Assembly (NCBI GenBank): GCA_028818995.1 | Contig: JAPPMR010000489.1 | Span: forward strand, 1 to 8,545 | Direction of reading: 5' to 3' | Length of the DNA stretch: 8,545 bases | DNA from: Candidatus Poribacteria bacterium | Lineage (GTDB): Bacteria; Poribacteria; WGA-4E; WGA-3G | Part shown: in pieces, positions 1 through 5,732 of the stretch | How the letters are laid out: each line of letters starts with the position of its first letter | How positions within the stretch are numbered: position 1 is the stretch's first letter | Notes under the pieces: model-generated | Seen by the model: the letters and a program-made list of their open reading frames with translations, nothing else | The model's database searches: none | What the model was told of the DNA's origin: nothing | Program-made: the position numbers and the translations under genes

Positions 1-181
1 CAGTAATAGTCCCCGGACGAGGATTCAAGGCATGAAGACTATCCAAAGTAATTTTGAGTCCTTCCCAATCTTTATAGACTGGGATGACCACGCGTATTTT
101 AGACGGATCAATTTTGGGTGTACTGAATTGTTTAGTGTGAGTTGTTGAAGGTAATGGTAAAGAATAGTGTGTTGCTCCCAT
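1..181 (-). CDS. Family 2 glycosyltransferase, N-terminal fragment cut by window edge
   Basis: The reading frame runs from an ATG at 181-179 off the left edge without a stop, giving 60 visible residues. After a polar leader of about 28 residues comes IRVVIPVYKDWEGLKITLDS (residues 29-48). This is the typical first beta strand and helix of GT-A fold family 2 glycosyltransferases, where V-[VI]-[IV]-P-x-[YF] binds the nucleotide-sugar and 'TLDSL' follows. The next visible residues (ALNPRPGTIT) fit the approach to the second strand. A strong Shine-Dalgarno (AAAGGGG, at 188-194) sits 6 nt before the ATG and fixes the start. The DXD motif and acceptor region lie outside the window, so substrate and product cannot be assigned. 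No signal peptide is visible in the fragment. It follows the DUF805 gene by 86 bp on the same strand and may be co-transcribed with it. Confidence 0.8.
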   Translation of the reverse strand, partial: MGATHYSLPLPSTTHTKQFSTPKIDPSKIRVVIPVYKDWEGLKITLDSLHALNPRPGTIT

Positions 182-267
182 AATGTTCCCCTTTCATTAA
201 TACTCGGTACTTTTGCCTATAAAGAATGAACTTGATAGAGAAGGACCGTGTATAAAATGTGTGTTTT

Positions 268-609
268 TTATCGTCGCGTACCAAAGCGATTCTGCCCATT
301 TGTACCCGCAAAAAACCCTAATTCAATTATCATCCAAATTTGACCAATAATTGGGATGAGTGAAAACAATATCCAAAGGGCAGACTTGTTCCTGTCATGC
401 CAGCGTTTGGCATCAACAGCCAATTTAACCCAGACTAATACCAATAAGGTGATAATATAGTATGACACTTTCAGCGAGTCTGGATCAAATAGGTTTGGAT
501 CAATAGCCTCAAGAATAACAAGGATGATTGCTATTAAAATATACATCATCCACCAAGCTAATCTTCCTATTCGCCCTTTAAATGAAAAACAAATTTGTGT
601 AAAATTCAA
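268..609 (-). CDS. DUF805 family small integral membrane protein
   Basis: This 113-residue protein matches the DUF805 pattern throughout. An N-terminal F-KGRIGRLAWW (residues 10-20, the family's GR..R..[FYW]W signature) is followed by TM1 at about 21-35 and TM2 at about 48-65. The conserved cytosolic KRWHDRNKSALW motif lies at 68-79 (R69, H71, D72), TM3 at about 77-99, and the C-terminal GTNGQNRFGT at 102-111. DUF805 proteins are small inner-membrane proteins of unknown biochemical role. The start is a TTG (609-607); it is supported by AGGAG at 617-621, 7 nt upstream, and by the family N-terminus beginning there. The gene is separated from the upstream dioxygenase by 165 bp and probably has its own promoter. 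It has no evident functional tie to its neighbours beyond being, like the RDD proteins, a small membrane protein. Confidence 0.9.
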   Translation of the reverse strand: MNFTQICFSFKGRIGRLAWWMMYILIAIILVILEAIDPNLFDPDSLKVSYYIITLLVLVWVKLAVDAKRWHDRNKSALWILFSLIPIIGQIWMIIELGFFAGTNGQNRFGTRR

Positions 610-631
610 GATTTTTCTCCTAATCTGTGCT

Positions 632-661
632 ATGATATAGATTAATCTTATATATGATCAA
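632..661 (-). promoter_or_regulatory. Candidate sigma70-like promoter for the DUF805 gene
   Basis: On the minus strand, TTGATC (661-656) and TATCAT (637-632) are separated by 18 nt, matching -35 and -10 consensus at 4/6 and 5/6 positions. The predicted transcript would start a few bases before the AGGAG of the DUF805 gene. A further perfect TATAAT lies upstream (700-695) but has no good -35. The surroundings are AT-rich, so chance matches are likely. Confidence 0.3.
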
Positions 662-663
662 TA

Positions 664-686
664 GGGTACAGGGTTCTATGATACCC
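664..686. repeat. Short inverted repeat between dioxygenase and DUF805 genes
   Basis: GGGTA (664-668) and TACCC (682-686) form a 5-bp stem with a 13-nt loop in the 165-bp spacer downstream of the dioxygenase stop. No run of U follows on the minus strand, so it is not a convincing intrinsic terminator. The rest of the 610-774 spacer shows no gene. Confidence 0.3.
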
Positions 687-774
687 ATTTGTGAATTATA
701 GACACTTTACACCCATCAGAACCATTACCGAAAATGATGTCTGGGACTGGATACGTAAATCTCGTCAAACAAAT

Positions 775-1605
775 TTAGTTCCAACACCCATCTGTATACG
801 CTTCACGATCAAATAATTTCTGGCGGAATGGTGTCGCGTTTTCCATCCATTCCTGGGGAATTTCTTGCGTGTAACGATGCGGCGGTCCCGCTTCTTTGAA
901 AATGTCTATAGCGAAAATACGGTAAAGCTGCGGGGAGTCCACTGGTTTCGCCTCTACTCCGTGGAAGATACGCGCGTCAATATAGACCATACTACCCGGT
1001 GGCAACTCAAGTCGTTTCTCTTCCAATTTTAGTCCAGCTTCTTCATCAAAGTCGCCTGCGAGCATGCGTTCTGGTGTTGCCTCCTGCGTCGGTGCTACCT
1101 TATGGCTGCCCGGTATTACTTTGAGATTCCGATCACCGCGTGTAAAACCGTTTGGGTAGTACAGAATTTGGATATAGTAGTTATCGCGTTCCGCGAGGTT
1201 GACCGGGTTCTCGTGCTTCCAATGGTGATGGTCCTGATGGAATTGAATTGGCCCAATCCCACGAGGTGCAATGTTGAGTGCGGAGTGACAGAAGTGGTAA
1301 GCGTCCCCGATAGTTGCACGTATCAGTGCCGTAATAAAGGGGTCGTCAATAAGCCTATCGCTGTACTCACGCCGTTCATTCCAGGGACGAATGAAATAGG
1401 CGCGCTCCTGTTTTGACCCGTTTTTCAACGTCTCAATGTACTGACGCGTAGGTTCAAAATGATGTGTAATCTCCTCTATCAAGCCTTCTCTTCCATCGTC
1501 TGTGAATACATCTGGATAAGCGATGTAACCTTCGTTATGGAACGAATCAATGTCTTCTTGTGAGGGACCTGATAGGCGAAAGAGTGAATCAAGTTTATTT
1601 GTCAT
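775..1605 (-). CDS. Phytanoyl-CoA dioxygenase (PhyH) family non-haem iron oxygenase
   Basis: This 276-residue protein is probably a cytoplasmic Fe(II)- and 2-oxoglutarate-dependent dioxygenase of the PhyH family, which is usually 250-300 residues long. It has the double-stranded beta-helix facial triad: H123 and D125 in FHQDHHHW (residues 122-129), and the distal H215 in ARIFHGVEAK (211-220). R229 (QLYRIF), 14 residues after the distal His, is the expected 2-oxoglutarate carboxylate ligand. The N-terminal 'DIDSFHNEGYIAYPDVF' (18-34) is the usual PhyH opening, and VIPGSHK (163-169) is a conserved family segment. All catalytic residues are present, so the enzyme should be active, but PhyH substrates cannot be read from sequence. 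The ATG at 1605-1603 is preceded by AAGGAT (1611-1616), which overlaps the stop codon of the sulfatase gene. The intervening gap is only 9 nt, so translation of the two is likely coupled and their products may act on the same compound. Confidence 0.92.
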   Translation of the reverse strand: MTNKLDSLFRLSGPSQEDIDSFHNEGYIAYPDVFTDDGREGLIEEITHHFEPTRQYIETLKNGSKQERAYFIRPWNERREYSDRLIDDPFITALIRATIGDAYHFCHSALNIAPRGIGPIQFHQDHHHWKHENPVNLAERDNYYIQILYYPNGFTRGDRNLKVIPGSHKVAPTQEATPERMLAGDFDEEAGLKLEEKRLELPPGSMVYIDARIFHGVEAKPVDSPQLYRIFAIDIFKEAGPPHRYTQEIPQEWMENATPFRQKLFDREAYTDGCWN

Positions 1606-1614
1606 AAGTTATCC

Positions 1615-3087
1615 TTACATTCTGCTATGTCCTTCCTGTTTAAACCTACCCAACAATGCCGTTAACCGTTCCACAATTTCTGGGCGAGTTGACCATAGGT
1701 CATCTGTTTCATACGGGTCGTCAAAAATATGATATAGCTGCCCTGGAGTACCCGGCTCAGGACCACTACCCCGAGGCGGAGGCCATCCACCTGAACCTTG
1801 TGTATCCAAAATTAATTTCCATTCGTTGTGCCGTATAGAAAAAACACCATTGCTGGAATGATGCACGATTGCCTCGCGTAGCGCGTGTTCTGTTTCTTTA
1901 CCTAATAGCGCGGGCAAGATGTTACAGCTATCCTGTCCAGCATCGTCTGGAACATCCGTTCCAACAATTGCCGCACACGTTTCCATGAGATCGGTTAGGC
2001 ATACCAATGCATCGGTTTCAGTATTAGGTTCTATGACACCTGGCCACCTTGCGATCAATGGCTCACGATGTCCACCTTCCCAGATATGTGCCTTGTATCC
2101 GCGCCAATCTCCGCAAGATTTATGGTCGTAAAGATTATACGGCATTGGACTATTGTCCCCCTGAATTCGGTCTCCGGGCAATGCGCCGTTATCACTCGTA
2201 ACGAAAATCAGAGTATCGTCTGTTTTTCCTGTTCGCTCTAAAGCCTCCATCACCTGACCAACCATCCAATCTACTAACCAGACCAGATCACCACGAGGAC
2301 CTGCCGCGCTCTGTCCGCGGGCGAATTCTGGCACAACCTCCTCAACACACGGTTCATGCGGTGCCGAGGGTGTTAAATAAAGAAAAAACGGTTCATCCGA
2401 ATCGGCTTGTCCATCAATATACTCAACTGCCTTCTGTGCAATCATCGGGTCGGCATCTTTATGCTGCCAACTTGGAGCAGTCATACCCGGTCGACCTGTA
2501 AAATCTGGCACGCCACGGTACTCACTTGGGATTTCAACGAAAGCGTCATTTTCAATAAAGCCGTAGGGAGGTTGGCATGTTGGGCAACCTGCAGTCCCGT
2601 AAAAATAATCAAAGCCAATATCATTCGGACCGCCTGTTAATGGCGCGTGAAAATCGATATGTTCTTCTAATTCACGTTTTGCATTCCCCCACGGTAGCGG
2701 CGCATCAAAATCGTAATCGTAGTCCGGTTTCGTTGAAAAACCGATCCCTAAGTGCCACTTACCGACACAAGCGGTATTGTAACCTACATCTTTCAGCAAA
2801 CTTGCGACTGTCAAACGTTCGGGTTCAATTAAAGGGGGTTCGTAGCCGTAAAGCACACCGCGTTTTAGGCGGCTCCGCCAGCAATATCTACCTGTTAGGA
2901 CTCCATAACGGGTGGGTGTGCAAACTGCAGATGGAGAATGTGCATCAGTAAAGCGAATGCCTTCCCGTGCAAGTTGGTCCATATTTGGGGTAGGAATCTT
3001 TGAATCGGGATTATAGCAGCCGACATCACCGTATCCCATATCGTCTGCCATAATAAAAATAATGTTCGGTAATTTTTGATTGTCCAT
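1615..3087 (-). CDS. Type I sulfatase (arylsulfatase family, formylglycine-dependent)
   Basis: This 490-residue protein is an alkaline-phosphatase-superfamily sulfatase that hydrolyses a sulfate ester. The full catalytic set is visible: metal ligands D15 and D16 (FIMADDMGYGD), C56 in CTPTRYGVLTGR (C-x-P-x-R, the site converted to formylglycine), K110 and H112 in VGKWHLG, H244 in APHEP, metal ligands D299 and N300 in VTSDNG, and K332 in RGYKAHIWEGG. The C-terminal subdomain ends with the common LYHIFDDPYE (451-460). Length fits the family. Unlike many sulfatases of this type it begins directly at the first beta strand (MDNQKLPNIIFIMADD) with no signal peptide, so it appears cytoplasmic. Activation requires a formylglycine-generating enzyme or anaerobic maturase, neither of which is in the window. 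The ATG at 3087-3085 has only a weak Shine-Dalgarno. Substrate is unknown. The downstream oxygenase is translationally coupled. Confidence 0.95.
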   Translation of the reverse strand: MDNQKLPNIIFIMADDMGYGDVGCYNPDSKIPTPNMDQLAREGIRFTDAHSPSAVCTPTRYGVLTGRYCWRSRLKRGVLYGYEPPLIEPERLTVASLLKDVGYNTACVGKWHLGIGFSTKPDYDYDFDAPLPWGNAKRELEEHIDFHAPLTGGPNDIGFDYFYGTAGCPTCQPPYGFIENDAFVEIPSEYRGVPDFTGRPGMTAPSWQHKDADPMIAQKAVEYIDGQADSDEPFFLYLTPSAPHEPCVEEVVPEFARGQSAAGPRGDLVWLVDWMVGQVMEALERTGKTDDTLIFVTSDNGALPGDRIQGDNSPMPYNLYDHKSCGDWRGYKAHIWEGGHREPLIARWPGVIEPNTETDALVCLTDLMETCAAIVGTDVPDDAGQDSCNILPALLGKETEHALREAIVHHSSNGVFSIRHNEWKLILDTQGSGGWPPPRGSGPEPGTPGQLYHIFDDPYETDDLWSTRPEIVERLTALLGRFKQEGHSRM

Positions 3088-3132
3088 ATTACACCAATAG
3101 AGAATATTAGTATGGTAGATTTTAGAATTATT

Positions 3133-3190
3133 TATACACTTTGCACCAGCGAGGTTAGGAAACCTCGCCAGCAGAGGGTGAAGGTGTATA
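3133..3190. repeat. Composite palindromic element with 24-nt repeat core (copy 1)
   Basis: The core at 3149-3172 is a near-perfect palindrome: GCGAGGTT (3149-3156), loop AGGA, AACCTCGC (3161-3168). The same 24 nt recur identically and in the same orientation at 8522-8545. Around the core here, TATACAC (3133-3139) and GTGTATA (3184-3190) form an outer 7-bp inverted repeat, with partial pairing between CACC and GGGTG in between, so the whole element can fold as one long interrupted hairpin. It separates the third RDD-PspA gene from the sulfatase. No U tract follows on the minus strand, so it is more like a REP- or MITE-like element than a standard terminator. Confidence 0.7.
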
Positions 3191-3211
3191 TTTATTTTTA
3201 TAATTCACCAT
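3155..3211 (-). CDS. Possible 18-codon leader peptide or truncated gene start
   Basis: An ATG at 3211-3209 is preceded by a perfect AGGAGG (3218-3223) with 6-nt spacing, the best ribosome binding site in the window. The AGG of this site overlaps the TAG stop of the preceding RDD-PspA gene. The frame encodes MVNYKNKYTPSPSAGEVS and stops at TAA (3157-3155), inside the loop of the palindromic repeat core. Most of its codons lie within the 3133-3190 element. It may be a real short leader ahead of the sulfatase, the stub of a gene interrupted by the repeat, or a fortuitous pairing of SD and ATG. No family is recognised. Confidence 0.35.
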   Translation of the reverse strand: MVNYKNKYTPSPSAGEVS

Positions 3212-3221
3212 AATAAACCTC

Positions 3222-4325
3222 CTATTGTAATTTTTCCTTTAATTCTGCAAGCTCTTTGTCAATTGATTCGTCTTCCGCATAATTTTCAAATTCACTATGC
3301 AATTTGACGTCTTTGAATTCAATATCTACTTCGGAAGCTGCTTTTGCCAAAGCTGCAGCTTCACTTACGTTTTGCCCCATTTTCTTAAGCACCTCAAAAG
3401 CCTTATTGTCTTGCAGTTCAGACAATGTTTGTTGTAGATGTTCCTGGGCATCAACATTTCTGTGTTTTGCAATTACAACTTCCCTTTCTCGCTGTGTCTG
3501 CTGTGTTTTTTGCTGGAGTGTGTCAAGAAGTGTTGTGAGGTGTTCTACTGTCTTTTTCTGTTCTTCCCATTGTTCTTTGTATCGGTTTGCGATTTGTCTA
3601 TATTCATTTCGTTGTGCGAGGTCTTCCCTTGCCAAATCTTCACGTCCCGCCTTAAGTGAGATGACAGCACGTTCTTCACATTTTTCTGCTTGTGCTATTG
3701 CTCCATCGTGCGCATTTTGAAATTGTTTTTCTATTCCAATTGATGCGTCAACCTTCTGCTTTGCTTCTGAAAAACGATTTGTAATTTCCAGGATTACATC
3801 TTCTAATATCTTGTCCAGATCGGTTTCCTTATCTTCTTTTTCATCTTCGGAGACAATTTCTATTTGAGGAGAGTCGAGTTTGATAACGACCGTTTTCGCA
3901 AGCTTATCACCCATTCGCTGTCTGCCTTTTCCTAAGGCGAATAACCAGTCAACAGGTTGAAATAGTGCAGCAAAACGACGTACGAACGCATCTTTATAGT
4001 TGGCTTGTTCTCCATCCTTCAAACGGACTATTTTAAGAGATAATAATCTTTTTCCGAATCCTCCCCCATCTTCACGCCCGTCCATAAAAAAATAACCGTA
4101 CATCCACAATAAAATGCTTAGAACAAAGAAGGTAGTTGTTGCGGGATCATCACCAAACATCATATAGTCGTCAAAATCAGTGAAAATTACGGATTGTAAA
4201 AGTCCTATTAGCCATAATATAATCTGACAGAACCCCAAGAAACCGATGTCCAGCAAAAACGCACCTAACCTTGCCCAACGAGATGCCAATTTAAACTTTT
4301 CTCCAGCGATCTTAATAATAGACAT
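3222..4325 (-). CDS. RDD-PspA fusion protein, copy 1
   Basis: This 367-residue protein has two modules. Residues 1-150 are an RDD membrane domain: IAGEKFKLASRWARLGAFLLD carries the signature R19 and D26, hydrophobic segments lie at about 20-47 and 65-81, MDG follows (D82), then GFGKRLLSLKIVRLKDG and the closing RQRMGDKLAKTVVI (135-148). After an acidic linker (159-170), residues about 170-367 form a PspA/IM30-like coiled coil. It includes the REDLAREDLAQR segment (228-239), matching the EREDLAR region of PspA, a long helix to about 302, and a C-terminal ELAELKEKLQ that matches the PspA end. The PspA N-terminal amphipathic helix is missing and the RDD domain sits in its place. It is the most diverged of the three copies, and the EDP motif before the coiled coil is changed to TDL. 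The start ATG has GGAGA 10 nt upstream. It is likely an inner-membrane protein with a cytosolic coiled coil; function is inferred only. Confidence 0.85.
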   Translation of the reverse strand: MSIIKIAGEKFKLASRWARLGAFLLDIGFLGFCQIILWLIGLLQSVIFTDFDDYMMFGDDPATTTFFVLSILLWMYGYFFMDGREDGGGFGKRLLSLKIVRLKDGEQANYKDAFVRRFAALFQPVDWLFALGKGRQRMGDKLAKTVVIKLDSPQIEIVSEDEKEDKETDLDKILEDVILEITNRFSEAKQKVDASIGIEKQFQNAHDGAIAQAEKCEERAVISLKAGREDLAREDLAQRNEYRQIANRYKEQWEEQKKTVEHLTTLLDTLQQKTQQTQREREVVIAKHRNVDAQEHLQQTLSELQDNKAFEVLKKMGQNVSEAAALAKAASEVDIEFKDVKLHSEFENYAEDESIDKELAELKEKLQ

Positions 4326-4474
4326 GATCCGTATTTCTCCGTCTGATTAGAGTTTATCATTACCAACGAGGATGGTTAAATCTTGTTCTATCGTGAAGTA
4401 CTCCATTTAAGGAAAAATTACATTTGAGGTAGGTGGTAGTTCTGTCTGATTTGAATCAAGATGTGGCTTCTTAA

Positions 4475-4498
4475 TCTGAATATAGGTTGTAATTCAGA
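4475..4498. repeat. Inverted repeat just after the copy 2 stop codon
   Basis: TCTGAAT (4475-4481) and ATTCAGA (4492-4498) form a perfect 7-bp stem with a 10-nt loop, starting 10 nt past the stop of the upstream RDD-PspA gene. The minus-strand sequence after it is not U-rich, so at most it is a weak terminator or processing hairpin. The rest of the 183-bp spacer at 4326-4508 shows no gene. Confidence 0.3.
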
Positions 4499-4508
4499 AT
4501 TGTAACGT

Positions 4509-5678
4509 CTACTGTAATTTTGCTTTTAATTCTGCTAAATCGTTCTCAATAGATGCTTCTTCAGCATAATCCGCAAATTCACGGTTTAACTTTGTATCCC
4601 TCAGATCTATATCCACATCGGATGCTGCTTTTGCCAATGTGGCAGCTTCACTTGCATTTTGTTCCATTTCATTTAGGATTTCGAACGCTGCACCATCCTG
4701 AACCTCTGTTAGTGTTTGTTGAAGGTGCTTTTGGGCATCAACATTTCTGTGTTGCGCGATAACAATATCTCTTTTTCTTTCTGCTTCTTCAGTCTTCTGT
4801 TGCAATGTTTCAAGGAGCGTAGTGAGTTCTGCCACGACCTGTTTCTGTTCATCCCATTGTGTCTTGTATCGGTTGGCAAGTTGGCGGTATTCGTTACGCT
4901 GGGCGAGGTCTTCCCGTGCCAAATCTTCCCGCCCTGCCTGAATCGCTATAGTTGCGCGCTCCTCACACCGTTCTGCTTGGGCAAGTGCACCTTCATAAGC
5001 ATTCTGAAATTGTTTTTCAACACCGATAGAAGCGTCAACCTTCTCCCGTGCCTCTGAAAGTCTATTCGTCATCTCAGCGATGGCGTTCTCTAAAACCATT
5101 TCCGGGTCCTTGGTCTCAACCTCAATCTGCTCCGATTCCGGATCATATTTCACAACAACCGTCTCTGCTAACTTATCCCCTATCCGCTGCCGTCTTTTTC
5201 CGAATGTCCAGAAGGAATCCAATGGTTGAAAGACTGACGTGAGTCGGCGAATGAAAGAGTCCTTGAGAGTGCCCGGTTTGCCATCTTTCAATCGAAGTAC
5301 TTGTAGTGATAGCAGTTTTTTGCCAATCCCTTGTCCATTTTTGAAGCCGTCCATGAACAATAGACCCGCTGTCCACAAGGCAATTCCGCTCCAGGTTAGG
5401 GTATGGAAATCATTATCCGCCCATGATCCGATAAGAAAGACTAAAAAGACCTGGGCGGCAACCAGTGCCTTTGTTGGTAGTTTGGTTTTCGGCCCGAATA
5501 TCCACAGTAATGCGCTGAACAATCCAATCTGAAAAAGACCATACCCCACGGCATCCGAGAGAAGAAACAGAATCAATAGAATACTTGCGAGGAACATTCC
5601 GTCTATGAAAAACGCAAACAACCGATCCAGTCGGGAGCCTAATGTAAATTCTCTGCCAGCGATTTTAATGGACTTCAC
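4509..5678 (-). CDS. RDD-PspA fusion protein, copy 2
   Basis: Starting at GTG (5678-5676), the product has 389 residues. This start is chosen over a TTG two codons earlier because AGGG (5686-5689) lies 7 nt before the GTG but only 1 nt before the TTG, and because it places R19 and D26 of the RDD signature exactly where they fall in the other two copies (N-terminus MKSIKIAG). The RDD module (about 1-180) is the longest of the three, with hydrophobic segments at about 20-42, 45-62, 71-86 and 94-110, then MDG (D110), GIGKKLLSL and RQRIGDKLAETVV (163-175). The PspA-like module runs from KDPEMVLENAIAEMTNR (190 on) through REDLAREDLAQR (250-261) to DLAELKAKLQ at the C-terminus. In E. coli PspA the corresponding landmarks are EDP, EREDLAR and QLAQLKAKM. 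By eye this module is about 88% identical to that of copy 3. Confidence 0.86.
   Translation of the reverse strand: MKSIKIAGREFTLGSRLDRLFAFFIDGMFLASILLILFLLSDAVGYGLFQIGLFSALLWIFGPKTKLPTKALVAAQVFLVFLIGSWADNDFHTLTWSGIALWTAGLLFMDGFKNGQGIGKKLLSLQVLRLKDGKPGTLKDSFIRRLTSVFQPLDSFWTFGKRRQRIGDKLAETVVVKYDPESEQIEVETKDPEMVLENAIAEMTNRLSEAREKVDASIGVEKQFQNAYEGALAQAERCEERATIAIQAGREDLAREDLAQRNEYRQLANRYKTQWDEQKQVVAELTTLLETLQQKTEEAERKRDIVIAQHRNVDAQKHLQQTLTEVQDGAAFEILNEMEQNASEAATLAKAASDVDIDLRDTKLNREFADYAEEASIENDLAELKAKLQ
4829..4967. repeat. 139-nt exact direct repeat, member in copy 2
   Basis: These 139 nt are identical to 6056-6194 in copy 3 (constant offset 1227), including all synonymous positions. Outside both ends the two genes differ at many bases. 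The tract encodes residues 238-284 of copy 2, the core of the PspA-like hairpin. Confidence 0.95.
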
Positions 5679-5732
5679 TTTCAAACCCTATAGATCTTTT
5701 TCTGTTTGTGCTATAGATGTTTTGATGAACTT

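Noticed and set aside
691..816. A 41-codon plus-strand frame starting GTG, containing TPIRTITENDVWDWIRKSRQ, which looks mildly protein-like.
   Set aside because: It is short, has no ribosome binding site, overlaps the 3' end of the dioxygenase gene and I could not tie it to a family. A remnant of an old gene remains possible but unsupported.
1102..1416. A 104-codon plus-strand frame antisense to the dioxygenase gene.
   Set aside because: It overlaps the catalytic core of a well-supported gene and its product has no recognisable domain.
3149..3172. Interpretation of the palindrome as an intrinsic terminator after the RDD-PspA genes.
   Set aside because: The stem is good but no U-rich run follows on the minus strand, and the same 24 nt recur in an unrelated context at the right edge.
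4326..4508. A promoter for RDD-PspA copy 1 in the 183-bp spacer (TTAACC and TAAACT, 17 nt apart).
   Set aside because: Each hexamer matches consensus at only 4 of 6 positions, a level expected by chance in AT-rich DNA.
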